A stretch of 64,000 nt of DNA, taken from NCBI RefSeq assembly GCF_004217225.1, contig NZ_SHKM01000003.1, positions 124,001 to 188,000 of the forward strand, in the 5' to 3' direction. Origin of the DNA: Azospira oryzae (GTDB taxonomy: Bacteria > Pseudomonadota > Gammaproteobacteria > Burkholderiales > Rhodocyclaceae). The notes below the pieces were generated by a model, which was not told the origin of the DNA, searched no databases, and saw nothing but the letters and a program-made list of their open reading frames with translations. A program made the position numbers and the translations under genes. Shown in pieces: positions 32,783 to 45,092 of this stretch; within the stretch, counting starts at the first letter, position 1; every line of letters begins with the position of its first letter.

Positions 32783-34195
32783 TCAGGGAAGCATGAAACT
32801 GGCCTTTTCACTGACGCGCACCTTGTCGTGATTCTGGGCCTGGATTTCAAAGAAAATATGGTTGGCACCTTTGGTACCGGACTCGGGCGGCACACGCACG
32901 GACACCAGGACCGACTCGGTGGTGGCGGCAGGCACCTCGACGATGCGCTCGCCGATGATCTCGGCCCCCGGCAGCCCGCTGACGCTGAGGGCATAGCGCC
33001 GCGGCGCTTCTTCGGTGTTCATGATGCGCAGGGTGTAGATGTTCTCGATGCGCCCGTCGTCGGCTTCCCGGGCCAGGGTCGCGCGGTCGCGGATGACGTC
33101 CACCTTGAGCGGAATGCGGGTACCGAGCCCCCAGGCTGTCGCCAGGATGATCATGCCGAGAATGGCGGAATAGAGCAGCACCCGGGGCCGCATCACATGG
33201 GCCACCATTTCCTTGGGCGTGTAGTGCTTGGCCAGGGCATTCTCCGTGGAGTAGCGGATCAGGCCCCGCGGATAGGACATCTTGTCCATCACCTCGTCGC
33301 AGGCGTCAATACAGGCGGAACAGCCGATGCACTCGTACTGCAGTCCGTTACGGATATCGATACCGGTCGGACAGACCTGAACGCAGATGCCACAATCGAC
33401 GCAGTCGCCCTTGCCCTCGCTACGGGGGTCAATCCCTTTCTTGCGCGCGCCCCGCGGCTCACCCCGCTCCGGGTCATAGGTGATGATCAGGGTATCCGGA
33501 TCGAACATGACCCCCTGGAAACGGGCATAGGGGCACATGTACTTGCACACCTGCTCCCGCAGGAAGCCGGCCTGCATGTAGGTGAAACCGGCGTAGAACA
33601 GGATCCAGAAGATTTCCCAGGGGCCGAAGCCGAAGGAAGGAATGGAGGCCACCAGTTCCTTGACGGGGGTGAAATAGCCCACCAGGGTAAAACCGGTCCA
33701 CAGCGAAAGGATCAGCCACAGGGCATGCTTGGTGGTTTTCAGGCGCAGTTTGCGCCCATCCAGCGGCCCCTTGTCCAGCTTCATGCGGGCGGGCCGGTCA
33801 CCTTCGACCTTGGCTTCTATCCAGAGAAACAGTTCGGTGTAGACGGTCTGGGGGCAGGCATAGCCGCAAAAGAGCCGCCCGGCCACCGCAGTAAACAGGA
33901 ACAGGGCATAGGCGGAAATGATCAGCAGCAGCGCCAGGTAAAAGACATCCTGGGGCCAGAACACCATGCCGAAAATGTAGAACTTGCGCTCGACCAGATG
34001 GAACAGGACCGCCTGGCGGCCATTCCAGTCGACCCAGCAGAGCCCGTAGAACAGGGCCTGGGTGAGGAACACCATCCCCCAACGCCAATTGTTGAAGAGG
34101 CCGGAGGCGGCCCGCACGTAGATCTTCTTGTGCTTTTCGTAGAGAGACCCGTTCGCTTCCGGTACAGCTGAATTGCCGTTCTCGATCTGGCTCAT
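32783..34195 (-). CDS. ccoG: cbb3 oxidase accessory ferredoxin CcoG (FixG/RdxA)
   Basis: A 470-residue membrane protein with about five helices. It has CGYACPQTVYTELFLW and CKYMCPYARFQG motifs and a two-cluster ferredoxin part (CVDCGICVQVCPTG and CIGCSACIDACDEVM). The C-terminal region is an Ig-like FixG domain. CcoG is a cupric reductase supplying Cu+ to the oxidase with CcoI. It follows ccoP after a hairpin and a weak FNR-like box (34253-34266), so it may have its own promoter. Confidence 0.95.
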   Translation of the reverse strand: MSQIENGNSAVPEANGSLYEKHKKIYVRAASGLFNNWRWGMVFLTQALFYGLCWVDWNGRQAVLFHLVERKFYIFGMVFWPQDVFYLALLLIISAYALFLFTAVAGRLFCGYACPQTVYTELFLWIEAKVEGDRPARMKLDKGPLDGRKLRLKTTKHALWLILSLWTGFTLVGYFTPVKELVASIPSFGFGPWEIFWILFYAGFTYMQAGFLREQVCKYMCPYARFQGVMFDPDTLIITYDPERGEPRGARKKGIDPRSEGKGDCVDCGICVQVCPTGIDIRNGLQYECIGCSACIDACDEVMDKMSYPRGLIRYSTENALAKHYTPKEMVAHVMRPRVLLYSAILGMIILATAWGLGTRIPLKVDVIRDRATLAREADDGRIENIYTLRIMNTEEAPRRYALSVSGLPGAEIIGERIVEVPAATTESVLVSVRVPPESGTKGANHIFFEIQAQNHDKVRVSEKASFMLP

Positions 34196-34252
34196 TGCTT
34201 GCTCTTAACGTTTATCAGAATCGCAGTACCGGGTCATGCCCGCACTGCGATT

Positions 34253-34266
34253 TTGATACAGGTCAC
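34253..34266 (-). promoter_or_regulatory. possible FNR-like site upstream of ccoG
   Basis: TTGATACAGGTCAC has a good left half TTGAT but a weak right half. It lies 58 bp upstream of ccoG. Confidence 0.35.
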
Positions 34267-34282
34267 AGCTCATGCACGGTGA

Positions 34283-34320
34283 AAAAAAAGCGCGGCACAG
34301 AATCTCTGCACCGCGCTTCC
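34283..34320 (-). terminator. hairpin after ccoP
   Basis: GAAGCGCGG and CCGCGCTT arms, with CTG/CAG extension, are followed by TTTTTTTT on the minus strand. It may attenuate read-through into ccoG. Confidence 0.8.
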
Positions 34321-34334
34321 TTTTAACTACAGCA

Positions 34335-35234
34335 TTACTTCTTCTCGGCGCCGGACAGGCTCAGCACGTAGGCGGCCAGGATGTGCACCTTGCCTTCACC
34401 CAGGAAGTCCTTCCAAGCCGGCATGCGGTTGTTGCGGCCGTTCTTGATGGTCTCGGTGATGGTGGCCTCGGAGGAGCCGTACAGCCAGACCTTGTCGGTC
34501 AGGTTGGGGGCGCCCAGAGCCGGGGTGCCGGTAGCTTCCGGACCATGGCAGCCGGTGCAACCGACGGTACCGAAGGCTTCCTTGCCCTTGGCGGCCAGCA
34601 CGGCATCGTGCGGCAGACCGGACAGGGAGCGGACGAAGTTGGCCAGGTTCTTGATGGTCTCGTCGCCCAGTTGAGCGTGAGGAGGCATCACACCGTTACG
34701 ACCTTCCAGGATGGTGGTCTTGACGGTATCGGCCTCACCGCCCCACTGCCAGTCGGCATCGGCCAGGTTCGGGAAGCCCTTGGAACCGCGGGCATCAGAA
34801 CCGTGACACTGGGAGCAGTAGGTCAGGAACAGGCGCTTGCCCATTTCGTTGGCTTCCTTGTCGGCAGCAACAGCCTTCAGATCCATCTTCAGGTACTTGT
34901 CGTAGATGGGACCGTAGGTGTCGTCGGCCTTCTTCACTTCAGCCTTGTACTGGCCAACGGAAGACCAACCCAGCACGCCCTGGAACTTGCCCAGGCCGGG
35001 ATACAGGGCCAGATACACCAGAGCGAAGACGATGGTGATGTAGAACATCCACTTCCACCAGGCAGGCAGAGGGTTGTTGTACTCAGCCAGAGTCTCGTCC
35101 CACACGTGCCCGGTGGTATCCGTGGAGCCCTTGTGGACGCTCTGAAATTTCAAGAAAATGCCGCAGCCGATGATAGACACCAGCGAGATTACGACGACGT
35201 ACAAGTTCCAAAACTCGCTAACGAAATCGCTCAT
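34335..35234 (-). CDS. ccoP: cbb3 oxidase diheme subunit CcoP
   Basis: A 299-residue protein with an N-terminal membrane helix and two cytochrome c domains (CSQCHGS and CTGCHGP). It takes electrons from CcoO or cytochrome c and passes them to CcoN. It overlaps ccoQ by 4 bp. The N-terminal FVSEFWNLYVVVISLVSIIG is typical. It ends before a strong hairpin. Confidence 0.96.
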   Translation of the reverse strand: MSDFVSEFWNLYVVVISLVSIIGCGIFLKFQSVHKGSTDTTGHVWDETLAEYNNPLPAWWKWMFYITIVFALVYLALYPGLGKFQGVLGWSSVGQYKAEVKKADDTYGPIYDKYLKMDLKAVAADKEANEMGKRLFLTYCSQCHGSDARGSKGFPNLADADWQWGGEADTVKTTILEGRNGVMPPHAQLGDETIKNLANFVRSLSGLPHDAVLAAKGKEAFGTVGCTGCHGPEATGTPALGAPNLTDKVWLYGSSEATITETIKNGRNNRMPAWKDFLGEGKVHILAAYVLSLSGAEKK

Positions 35235-35419
35235 GATGTTTTCCTCTCTTCTTTGCGGGAGAGATCGGTGATCACTTCCGCATCGTCATCTGCGAAGGGC
35301 AAGTTGGCCGCTTCGTCAAAGCCCTTGCGGGCCCCCTTGCCATAAGCCCACCAGACGATGCCGACGAACGACATAAATGCCAGCACCGTCACGATGGAAC
35401 GCAGATCGTTGATGTCCAT
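35231..35419 (-). CDS. ccoQ: cbb3 oxidase small subunit CcoQ
   Basis: A 62-residue protein with one membrane helix (IVTVLAFMSFVGIVWWAYG) and a charged cytoplasmic tail. It protects the cbb3 complex from oxygen damage. It sits between ccoO (3 bp) and ccoP (4 bp overlap). Confidence 0.92.
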   Translation of the reverse strand: MDINDLRSIVTVLAFMSFVGIVWWAYGKGARKGFDEAANLPFADDDAEVITDLSRKEERKTS

Positions 35420-35422
35420 ACC

Positions 35423-36043
35423 TTACTTGGTGTTCTTCAGGGCAGTGCCCATGCCTTGGAGGTAGGCGATCAGAACGTCGAGCTCGGTCTTGTCGCCAAT
35501 CTCGGCCTTGGCACCGGCAATCTCCGCGTCGGTGTAAGGAACACCGACCTTGCGCAGAGCCCGCATCTTGGCCTCGATGTCGGCACCCACGCTGTCCTTG
35601 GCCTTGCTCTTGGCCAGGAAGGGGTAAGCCGGCATGTTGGACTCAGGAACGACATCGCGAGGATTGTTCAGGTGAGCAACGTGCCACTCGTTGGAGTAAC
35701 GCTCGCCAACACGGGCCAGATCGGGACCGGTACGCTTGGAACCCCACTGGAACGGGTGGTCATAAACGAACTCACCAGCAACAGAGTAGTGACCATAGCG
35801 CTCGGTCTCGGCCCGGAACGGACGGACCATCTGGGAGTGGCAGTTGTAGCAGCCTTCCCGGATATACACATCGCGGCCAGCCAGGCGGACGGGATCGTAA
35901 GGCTTGACGCCTTCAACCGCCTGGGTCGTGGACTTCTGGAAGAAGAGCGGAACGATTTCCAGAGCGCCACCGAAACTGATCACGATGACGGTCAGAACGA
36001 TCAGCCAACCAGCGTTCTTTTCGATTTGTTCATGCGTAAGCAT
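35423..36043 (-). CDS. ccoO: cbb3 oxidase monoheme subunit CcoO
   Basis: A 206-residue membrane-anchored cytochrome c with an N-terminal helix and one heme motif, CYNCHSQ, after YIREG. The [20 protein letters not shown] and [12 protein letters not shown] segments are CcoO signatures; the Met of NMPAYPF is the axial ligand. It follows ccoN by 18 bp. Confidence 0.96.
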   Translation of the reverse strand: MLTHEQIEKNAGWLIVLTVIVISFGGALEIVPLFFQKSTTQAVEGVKPYDPVRLAGRDVYIREGCYNCHSQMVRPFRAETERYGHYSVAGEFVYDHPFQWGSKRTGPDLARVGERYSNEWHVAHLNNPRDVVPESNMPAYPFLAKSKAKDSVGADIEAKMRALRKVGVPYTDAEIAGAKAEIGDKTELDVLIAYLQGMGTALKNTK

Positions 36044-36061
36044 TTGTAGCGTTCTCCCTGA

Positions 36062-37489
36062 TTAAGCGTGATGAGCGGCAGGGGCCATGATGCGCTCGTC
36101 GGCGCCTTGGCTCTGACCGATGGTCTTCAGCACGTTGTAGAACATGATCAGCATACCGCCCAGGAACAGAACACCACCAACCAGACGGATGGTCCAGAAC
36201 GGGTAGGAGCCCTTCACCGCTTCGACGAAGCTGTAGGTCAGGGTGCCATCAGGGTTGAAGGCGCGCCACATCAGGCCTTGCATCACACCGGCGATCCACA
36301 TGGAGGCGATGTACAGCACGACGCCGATGGTAGCGATCCAGAAGTGCACGGTGACCAGCTTGACGCTGTACATCTGCTTGGCGCCGAACAGGCGGGGGAT
36401 CAGGTAGTACAGGGAGCCAACGGAAACCATCGCCACCCAGCCCAGAGCACCAGCATGCACGTGACCAACGGTCCAGTCAGTGTAGTGGGACAGGGCATTC
36501 ACGGACTTCACGGACATCATCGGACCTTCGAAGGTCGACATACCGTAGAAAGACAGGGAAGTGATCAGGAACTTCAGGATGGGATCGTCACGCAGCTTAT
36601 GCCAGGCGCCGGACAGGGTCATGATGCCGTTGATCATACCGCCCCAGGAGGGAGCCAGCAGGATCAGGGAGAACAGCATGCCGATGGACTGGGTCCAGTC
36701 GGGCAGGGCGGTGTAGTGCAGATGGTGAGGACCTGCCCACATGTAGGTGAAGATCAGGGCCCAGAAGTGCACCACGGACAGGCGATAGGAGTAAACCGGA
36801 CGCTCAGCCTGCTTCGGCACGAAGTAGTACATCATGCCCAGGAAGCCGGCGGTCAGGAAGAAGCCCACCGCATTGTGGCCGTACCACCACTGCACCATGG
36901 CATCCTGCACGCCGGCGTAGGCGGAGTAGGACTTCAGCATGGAGACCGGGATTTCGGCGCTGTTCACCAGGTGCAGCAGAGCCACAGCCAGGATCATGCC
37001 GCCGTAGAACCAGTTGGCAACGTAGATGTGGCTAACCTTGCGCTTGATCAGGGTACCGAAGAACACCAGGGCGTAGGCAACCCACACCAGGGTGATCAGG
37101 ATATCGATCGGCCATTCCAGTTCGGCGTATTCCTTGCCGGTGGTGATACCCAGGGGCAGGCTAACAGCAGCCAGCAGGATGACGATCTGCCAGCCCCAGA
37201 ACGTAAAGGCGGCCAGTCCGTCGGAGAACAGACGAGTGTGGCAGGTACGCTGCGCCACCCAGTAGGAGGTTGCAAACAGCGCACAACCGCCAAAAGCGAA
37301 AATCACTGCATTGGTATGCAGCGGACGAAGACGACCATAGGTCAACCAGGGCCCGAAATTGAGCTCCGGCCAGACCAGCTGGGCGGCAATGATGACACCG
37401 ACAAGCATGCCAACAATGCCCCAGACTACGGTCATGATGGCAAATTGCCGTACTACCTTATAGTTGTATGTGGATTGCGTTTCCGACAT
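36062..37489 (-). CDS. ccoN: cbb3 oxidase catalytic subunit CcoN
   Basis: A 475-residue protein with twelve helices. The heme b ligand pair is in [15 protein letters not shown] and WYGHNAVGF, the CuB His triad is in the [11 protein letters not shown] region, and the Tyr/His pair is around [12 protein letters not shown]. The enzyme reduces O2 to water with very high affinity and pumps protons. It is first in ccoNOQP. A perfect FNR box (37591-37604) and TAGCAT -10 lie upstream, giving strong induction at low oxygen. CcoG, CcoH and a DUF3149 protein follow. Confidence 0.97.
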   Translation of the reverse strand: MSETQSTYNYKVVRQFAIMTVVWGIVGMLVGVIIAAQLVWPELNFGPWLTYGRLRPLHTNAVIFAFGGCALFATSYWVAQRTCHTRLFSDGLAAFTFWGWQIVILLAAVSLPLGITTGKEYAELEWPIDILITLVWVAYALVFFGTLIKRKVSHIYVANWFYGGMILAVALLHLVNSAEIPVSMLKSYSAYAGVQDAMVQWWYGHNAVGFFLTAGFLGMMYYFVPKQAERPVYSYRLSVVHFWALIFTYMWAGPHHLHYTALPDWTQSIGMLFSLILLAPSWGGMINGIMTLSGAWHKLRDDPILKFLITSLSFYGMSTFEGPMMSVKSVNALSHYTDWTVGHVHAGALGWVAMVSVGSLYYLIPRLFGAKQMYSVKLVTVHFWIATIGVVLYIASMWIAGVMQGLMWRAFNPDGTLTYSFVEAVKGSYPFWTIRLVGGVLFLGGMLIMFYNVLKTIGQSQGADERIMAPAAHHA

Positions 37490-37562
37490 GGACCCACCTC
37501 TCGACTAGGAAAAGATAATCTTCATGCCACCTCCCTATGAACCCTTGGGCAGCATCGCAGGG

Positions 37563-37604
37563 ATGCTATTGTAGCGGAGCCCCGCGCCTTTTGACATAGA
37601 TCAA
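37563..37604 (-). promoter_or_regulatory. FNR box and -10 of the ccoN promoter
   Basis: TTGACATAGATCAA (37591-37604), 22 nt, then TAGCAT (37563-37568, minus strand). Class II FNR spacing. Confidence 0.85.
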
Positions 37605-37654
37605 GCCGTCTCGCACAAAGTCAAAAAGGCGGCGGACCACATCAAAAAAATGGA

Positions 37655-37684
37655 CAAAAAAAAGGGTGCGTTACAAACGCACCC
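37655..37684 (-). terminator. strong terminator of ccoIS and of the candidate sRNA
   Basis: GGGTGCG (37664-37670), 7-nt loop, CGCACCC (37678-37684), followed by TTTTTTTT on the minus strand. Confidence 0.88.
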
Positions 37685-37745
37685 CAACCCCAACAGAGAA
37701 ACAAACTTGGCGAAGCCCCCAACAAAATGAGGGACTTCCAAAACG
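37655..37745 (-). ncRNA. candidate FNR-activated small RNA between ccoS and ccoN
   Basis: A perfect FNR box (37780-37793) is followed on the minus strand by 22 nt and GAGAAT (37752-37757), then a predicted start near 37745. The roughly 90-nt product has a 5' stem pairing GAAGTCCCT with GGGGGCTTC (two G-T pairs; loop about 10 nt). A terminator hairpin GGGTGCG/CGCACCC with eight T residues ends it at about 37655. There is no convincing open frame. The box-to--10 spacing is the same as at ccoN. E. coli has an analogous FNR-activated sRNA (FnrS). Alternatively it is only the 3' UTR of ccoS. Confidence 0.5.
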
Positions 37746-37751
37746 AGAAGG

Positions 37752-37793
37752 ATTCTCTCTGATGCCCCGTTTGGGATTGTTGACCCAGATCAA
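37752..37793 (-). promoter_or_regulatory. FNR box and -10 of the candidate sRNA
   Basis: TTGACCCAGATCAA (37780-37793), 22 nt, then GAGAAT (37752-37757). The box starts only 7 bp after the ccoS stop and does not fit any annotated gene except the sRNA candidate. Confidence 0.75.
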
Positions 37794-37800
37794 ACCAGGG

Positions 37801-38004
37801 TTATTTCTCCCCTGCCCCCTCCTCCGCTCCCTTGGCAGTCGCAGCCCCATCCCGCTTCCCGGGCAGTTCGTCGTCCATCAGGATGCGGTAGGCAGGGCCC
37901 TCCAGATCGTCGAACTGGCCGTTGCGCACCGACCACCAGAAGGCGACGCCAATGGCGAAGACCAGGACGACCGAGAGGGGAATCAGCAGATACAGGCTTT
38001 CCAT
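37801..38004 (-). CDS. ccoS: cbb3 oxidase maturation protein CcoS
   Basis: A 67-residue protein starting MESLYLLIPLSVVLVFAIGV, then FWWSVRNGQFDDLEGPAYRIL, the CcoS signature, and an Ala/Gly/Glu tail. CcoS is needed for heme and copper insertion into CcoN. It follows ccoI by 13 bp. Confidence 0.93.
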   Translation of the reverse strand: MESLYLLIPLSVVLVFAIGVAFWWSVRNGQFDDLEGPAYRILMDDELPGKRDGAATAKGAEEGAGEK

Positions 38005-38017
38005 GGACGAAACTCCG

Positions 38018-40459
38018 CTAAAGGGGGCGTTGCAGCCGCAGGGAATTGAGCACCACCAGCAGGGAACTGCCGGACATGCCGATGCCGGCCATCCAGGGCG
38101 TGATGAAACCGAACATGGCCAGGGGCAGGGCGATGAAATTATAGGCGAAGGACCATACCAGGTTCTGCCGGATGATGCGTAGCGCCTTGCCGGAAAGGGC
38201 AATGCCGCGCCGCAGATGATCCAGGTTCTCCGACAGCAGGATCAGGTCGGCCTGGGTCCGCGCCAGCTGGGCGCCGCCGCCCATGGCCACGGACACCTGG
38301 GCCTGGGCCAGGACCGGGGCGTCGTTAACCCCATCCCCCACCATGGCCACCACGGCGCCGGCCTCCTGCAGGCGGGAGACAAAATCGTGCTTGCCTTGGG
38401 GCGAGACACCGCCATGGACGTCCTGGATGCCGAGCAGGGCGGCCACCCGGGCCGCCGCCTCCGGGGCATCGCCGGAAAGCAGCACCACCTGGCGCCCCGA
38501 GGCCAGCAGATCGGCCACCAGGGCCGGCGCCTCGGCCCGGATCTCGTCCCCCAGGGCGAACAGGGCAATCCAGCCGCTCGCCGCCCCCAGGGCAATCACC
38601 GTATCGCCTCGGGCGGCAAAGCCCCGGGCAGAGTCAGGCAGGGCAGCCCCCACCAGCTCGGCGACGAAGTCGGGACGGCCGATACGGTATTCGACGCCGC
38701 CCAGCACCCCGGAAATGCCGCTCCCCGGAATACTGGTGACGACTTCGGTGCCATGGGGCCAGGCGGCCAGCTGCACCGCCTCGCTGCGGAATACCTGGGC
38801 GATGGGATGCTCGGAAGCCCCTTCCAGCGCTCCCGCCAGCCGCAAACCGTCTTCGGCGCCGACAGCCCCGAGCGGCAGGACCTCCAGCAGGCGCATGCGG
38901 CCCGAGGTCAGGGTACCGGTCTTGTCGAAGACGACATGGGTGGAGCGGGCCAGGGTCTCGATGGCATGACCCCGGGTCACCAGCAGCCCTTCCCGGGCCA
39001 GCACACCGCTGGCCACCGTAAGGGCGATCGGGGTGGCCAGGGACAGGGCGCAGGGGCAGGTCACCACCAGCACGGAAACGGTAATCCACAGGGCCCGGGC
39101 CGGATCGATGAACCACCAGGCCAGGGCGACGGCCGCCGCCACCAGCAGCAGGGCGGCGACAAAACGGCTGGCGATGCGATCAGCCATCTCGACGATCCGC
39201 GGCTTTTCCATGGCCGCCCGTTCCATGAGGCGCACGATGGCGGAGAGCCGGGTGCCCTCCCCCACCTGTTCGACCCGCACCACCAGGGGGCTTTCCACAT
39301 TGATGGCGCCGCCGGTGACCGCATCTCCGACCCGCTTGGACACCGGCAGGCTCTCGCCGGTGAGGAGCGATTCATTGACCGAACTCGTCCCTTCCAGCAC
39401 CCGCCCGTCGGAGGGAATGGTGCCGCCGGGACGCACCAGGACGACATCCCCCGCCTGCAGGTCGGCCACCACCACCTTGCCCGGCGTGCGGTCCTGGGGA
39501 TAGGCGACGAGGCGCTCGGCAAAGGCCGGCAGCAGCTTGGCCAGGGTTTCGGTGACGCCGACGGCACGCTGGCGCGCATTCATTTCCAGGAATCGCCCGC
39601 CCAGCAGGAAAAACACGAACATGGTCACAGAGTCGAAATAGACCTCGCCGTCGGCGACGAAAGTGGCCCAGATGCTGGCGGCGAAGGCCGAACCGACACC
39701 CAGGGCCACCGGCACATCCATGCCAACCCGGCGGAACTTGAGGTCGCGCCAGGCATTGCGGAAGAAGGGGGCCGCCGAGTAGAAGACCACCGGCAGGGTC
39801 AGCAGCAGACTGGCCCAGCGCATCAGGGATTCGATGTCCGCCGTCATGTCCCCTTCCGCCATATAGACGGGGATGGCGTACATCATCACCTGCATCATGC
39901 CGAAACCGGCCACCCAGACGCGCCACAGGGCGTCCCGACGTTCCTTGCGGGCCAGCTCCTCGGTCCGGGCCGGATCATAGGGGTAGGCCCGGTAGCCAAT
40001 GGCCGAGATGGCCGCCAGGATGTCGGAAAGCTTGATCTTGCTCTCGTCCCAGCGCACCCGGGCGCGGCGCGTGGTGTAGTTGATATCCACCCCGGCGACC
40101 CCGGGCAGATGGGAGATATGCTGTTCGTTGAGCCAGATGCAGGCGGCGCAGGTGATGCCTTCCAGGATCAGGGAGGCTTCCCGCTCGTTCTCGCCCAGGG
40201 CGCGCACGAAACTTTTCTGGAAATCGGCGTGGTCAAAGAGGCGCAGGTTGTCCAGCACCTCGGGCAGGGCTTCCCGCTTCGATTCGGGCAGGGCATCCCG
40301 GTTGCGGTAGTAGTCGTCCAGGCCGTTGTCCACGATGGCCTGGGCCACCGCCTGGCAACCGATACAGCACATGGCACGGGGAGATTCGGAGACCCGGACC
40401 GTCAGATCGACGTCATCCGGAACGGGCTGACCACAGTGGTAACAGGCGCCTTTGCTCAT
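38018..40459 (-). CDS. ccoI: cbb3-specific copper P1B-type ATPase CcoI (FixI)
   Basis: An 813-residue protein. It has an N-terminal Cys-rich zinc-ribbon-like part (CYHCGQPVP and MCCIGC), an HMA domain with GITCAAC, eight membrane helices with CPC ([12 protein letters not shown]), DKTGTLT and [10 protein letters not shown]. The N-terminal DUF2318/CxxC part and the neighbours ccoS and ccoN separate it from CopA. It delivers copper to the CuB site. The ATG at 40459 (MSKGAC) is used; an in-frame ATG nine bases upstream is possible. Confidence 0.95.
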   Translation of the reverse strand: MSKGACYHCGQPVPDDVDLTVRVSESPRAMCCIGCQAVAQAIVDNGLDDYYRNRDALPESKREALPEVLDNLRLFDHADFQKSFVRALGENEREASLILEGITCAACIWLNEQHISHLPGVAGVDINYTTRRARVRWDESKIKLSDILAAISAIGYRAYPYDPARTEELARKERRDALWRVWVAGFGMMQVMMYAIPVYMAEGDMTADIESLMRWASLLLTLPVVFYSAAPFFRNAWRDLKFRRVGMDVPVALGVGSAFAASIWATFVADGEVYFDSVTMFVFFLLGGRFLEMNARQRAVGVTETLAKLLPAFAERLVAYPQDRTPGKVVVADLQAGDVVLVRPGGTIPSDGRVLEGTSSVNESLLTGESLPVSKRVGDAVTGGAINVESPLVVRVEQVGEGTRLSAIVRLMERAAMEKPRIVEMADRIASRFVAALLLVAAAVALAWWFIDPARALWITVSVLVVTCPCALSLATPIALTVASGVLAREGLLVTRGHAIETLARSTHVVFDKTGTLTSGRMRLLEVLPLGAVGAEDGLRLAGALEGASEHPIAQVFRSEAVQLAAWPHGTEVVTSIPGSGISGVLGGVEYRIGRPDFVAELVGAALPDSARGFAARGDTVIALGAASGWIALFALGDEIRAEAPALVADLLASGRQVVLLSGDAPEAAARVAALLGIQDVHGGVSPQGKHDFVSRLQEAGAVVAMVGDGVNDAPVLAQAQVSVAMGGGAQLARTQADLILLSENLDHLRRGIALSGKALRIIRQNLVWSFAYNFIALPLAMFGFITPWMAGIGMSGSSLLVVLNSLRLQRPL

Positions 40460-40473
40460 GGCTCGCAAATAAG

Positions 40474-40500
40474 AAAGGCGCGAGCATTGCCCGCGCCTTT
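40474..40500 (-). terminator. hairpin after the SDR gene
   Basis: AAAGGCGCG, 9-nt loop, CGCGCCTTT. It ends leftward transcription from the SDR gene before ccoI. Confidence 0.7.
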
Positions 40501-40529
40501 GGGTGGGACTGACAGGCCCGCAGTATAAG

Positions 40530-41297
40530 TTATTTCGCCGCCATGCGAATGGCGCCGTCCAGACGGATCACTTCGCCATTGAGGTAGGAGTTCTCCACGA
40601 TGTGGCGCACCAGGGCAGCGTATTCGGCCGGCTTGCCCATGCGGGAGGGGAACGGCACCATCTTGCCCAGGGAGTCCTGCACTTCCTGGGGCATGCCCAT
40701 GAGCATGGGGGTTTCCATGATGCCGGGGGCGATGGTCATGACGCGGATGCCGCTGCGGGCCAGTTCCCGGGCGATGGGCAGGGTCATGGCCACGACGCCG
40801 CCCTTGGAGGCGGCATAGGCAGCCTGGCCCAGCTGCCCGTCGAAGGCAGCCACGGAGGCGGTGCTGACGATGACGCCGCGCTCGCCCTGGGCATTGGGTT
40901 CGCCCTTGGCCATGACTTCGGTGGCCAGGCGGATCATGTTGAAGGAGCCCACCAGGTTGATGTTGATGACCTTGGCAAAGCTCTCCAGGCGATGGGGACC
41001 TTCCTTGCCCAGCACCTTCTCCGCCGGCGCCACGCCGGCGCAGTTCACCAGGCCATTGAGCTTGCCGAAGGTGGAGACGGCCAGTTCGACGGCCGCCTTG
41101 GCGCTGGCTTCATTGGTCACGTCGGTTTCGGCGAAGCGGGCATTGGCGCCCAGTTCCGCCGCCAGGGCCTCGCCGGCTGCCTTGTTCACGTCGGCCAGGA
41201 CCACCTTGCCGCCGCCGGCCACGATCATGCGGGCCGTCGCGGCTCCCAGGCCGGAACCACCGCCGGTAACAACGAATACGCTCTCTTTGAGTTCCAT
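40530..41297 (-). CDS. SDR-family 3-hydroxyacyl-CoA/HSD10-like dehydrogenase
   Basis: A 255-residue SDR. It has the NAD-binding [13 protein letters not shown] loop, NCAG (as NCAGVAP), catalytic Ser in [11 protein letters not shown], and the YAASK motif. The [19 protein letters not shown] insertion and [10 protein letters not shown] end match type-2 3-hydroxyacyl-CoA dehydrogenase (HSD17B10-like, 2-methyl-3-hydroxybutyryl-CoA dehydrogenase). It would act in fatty-acid or branched-chain degradation. It is monocistronic here. Confidence 0.88.
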   Translation of the reverse strand: MELKESVFVVTGGGSGLGAATARMIVAGGGKVVLADVNKAAGEALAAELGANARFAETDVTNEASAKAAVELAVSTFGKLNGLVNCAGVAPAEKVLGKEGPHRLESFAKVININLVGSFNMIRLATEVMAKGEPNAQGERGVIVSTASVAAFDGQLGQAAYAASKGGVVAMTLPIARELARSGIRVMTIAPGIMETPMLMGMPQEVQDSLGKMVPFPSRMGKPAEYAALVRHIVENSYLNGEVIRLDGAIRMAAK

Positions 41298-41406
41298 ATT
41301 GTGCTCTCCTCGTCCTCAAAATAATGACCGACGGATTCTATAGCATTTCCAGACGGTAGCGTATGGAAATGCCGACCCGCCCCGAGTCGCCAGGGCAGCC
41401 GGAAAC

Positions 41407-41440
41407 AAAAAAAGGGCAGCTCCGGAGAGCTGCCCTTTTT
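41407..41440. terminator. terminator between the SDR gene and the tRNA
   Basis: AAAAAAAGGGCAGCTC, a CGGA loop, then GAGCTGCCCTTTTT; on the minus strand it ends the tRNA-Thr transcript. Confidence 0.85.
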
Positions 41441-41448
41441 CCTGGAAT

Positions 41449-41524
41449 TGGTGCCGGAGATAGGAGTCGAACCTACGACCTTCGCATTACGAATGCGCTG
41501 CTCTACCAACTGAGCTACACCGGC
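41449..41524 (-). tRNA. tRNA-Thr (anticodon CGT)
   Basis: 76 nt on the minus strand. The acceptor stem GCCGGTG pairs with its partner before an encoded CCA (41449-41451). The D loop is AGCTCAGTTGGTAGAGC, the anticodon loop TTCGTAA, and the T loop GGTTCGACTCC. CGT reads the ACG Thr codon. A likely promoter (TTGTAT, 17 nt, TAAACT at 41560-41565, minus strand) lies upstream with a GC-rich discriminator. Confidence 0.95.
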
Positions 41525-41559
41525 AAAAAACCATCCGGATTGCACATCCGGGGCCGCGA

Positions 41560-41588
41560 AGTTTATCCGAGACCGCAGGGCAATACAA
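41560..41588 (-). promoter_or_regulatory. tRNA-Thr promoter
   Basis: TTGTAT (41583-41588), 17-nt spacer, TAAACT (41560-41565), followed by a GC-rich discriminator. Confidence 0.5.
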
Positions 41589-41744
41589 CACCGCCAGCCG
41601 GCCCGCCGGACAAACCGTCGCCCCGCCTCCGTTCTCCGCCGCCGCAGCCGCCGCGGCAACAATTCCTGCTGCAACTCCCTTTCCCCTGGCCGCCTGACAC
41701 CGGGTATAGTTACCGGTTGGCCCCAACCGAGCTCAGAACACCCC

Positions 41745-44564
<2,820 letters not shown>

Positions 44565-44574
44565 GGAGAAGGCC

Positions 44575-44946
44575 GTGAGCACCTCTCCTTTCAAGGGCAA
44601 GACCGGCCTGGAACGGCTGTGGAACGCCATGGGCTATTCCCGGGACGGCTTCAAGGCGGCCTGGCAGCATGAGGCGGCCTTCCGCGAGGAAGTGCTGCTG
44701 GCCCTGGTGGCCATTCCCCTGGGCCTGTGGCTGGGCAAGAGCGGCCTGGAAAAGGCGGCCCTGGTGGCCAGCATCCTCATGGTGCTGCTGGTGGAACTGA
44801 TCAACTCCGCCGTGGAAGCGGTGGTGGACCGGGTCTCGCCGGAACGCCACGACCTTTCCAAACGGGCCAAGGACCTGGGCAGCGCCGCCGTCCTTATCGC
44901 CCTGGCTACCGCCGCCGCCGTCTGGGCCCTGGTACTGTGGCCGTGA
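44575..44946 (+). CDS. dgkA: diacylglycerol kinase
   Basis: A 123-residue protein with three membrane helices. The EAAFREEVLLALVAIPLGLW, LVELINSAVEAVVDRV and DLSKRAKDLGSAAVLIALA segments are the DgkA signature; the conserved Glu and Asn of the active site are present. It phosphorylates diacylglycerol to phosphatidic acid. The start is GTG with a GGAGAAGG ribosome site, 10 bp after uvrA. Confidence 0.95.
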   Translation: MSTSPFKGKTGLERLWNAMGYSRDGFKAAWQHEAAFREEVLLALVAIPLGLWLGKSGLEKAALVASILMVLLVELINSAVEAVVDRVSPERHDLSKRAKDLGSAAVLIALATAAAVWALVLWP

Positions 44947-44981
44947 GGCTCTGACCAGCGCCGGCGGCTGCCGCCACAACG

Positions 44982-45014
44982 ACAAAGGGCCGTTTCCGGC
45001 CCTTTGTGCTTTTC
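44982..45014 (+). terminator. dgkA terminator
   Basis: ACAAAGGGCC, GTTTCC, GGCCCTTTGT, followed by GCTTTT. Confidence 0.75.
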
Positions 45015-45092
45015 GGGGAACCATGGCCGGGAAGGCGCATGGACATTGCCGCCTGGCGATGCCAGGCCCGAAACCGGCGTCCTTTCTGCCCC

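Noticed and set aside
37666..38049. 127-codon plus-strand frame over the ccoS-ccoN spacer
   Set aside because: Overlaps ccoS and the terminator, no ribosome site and no family match; the sRNA explanation fits better.
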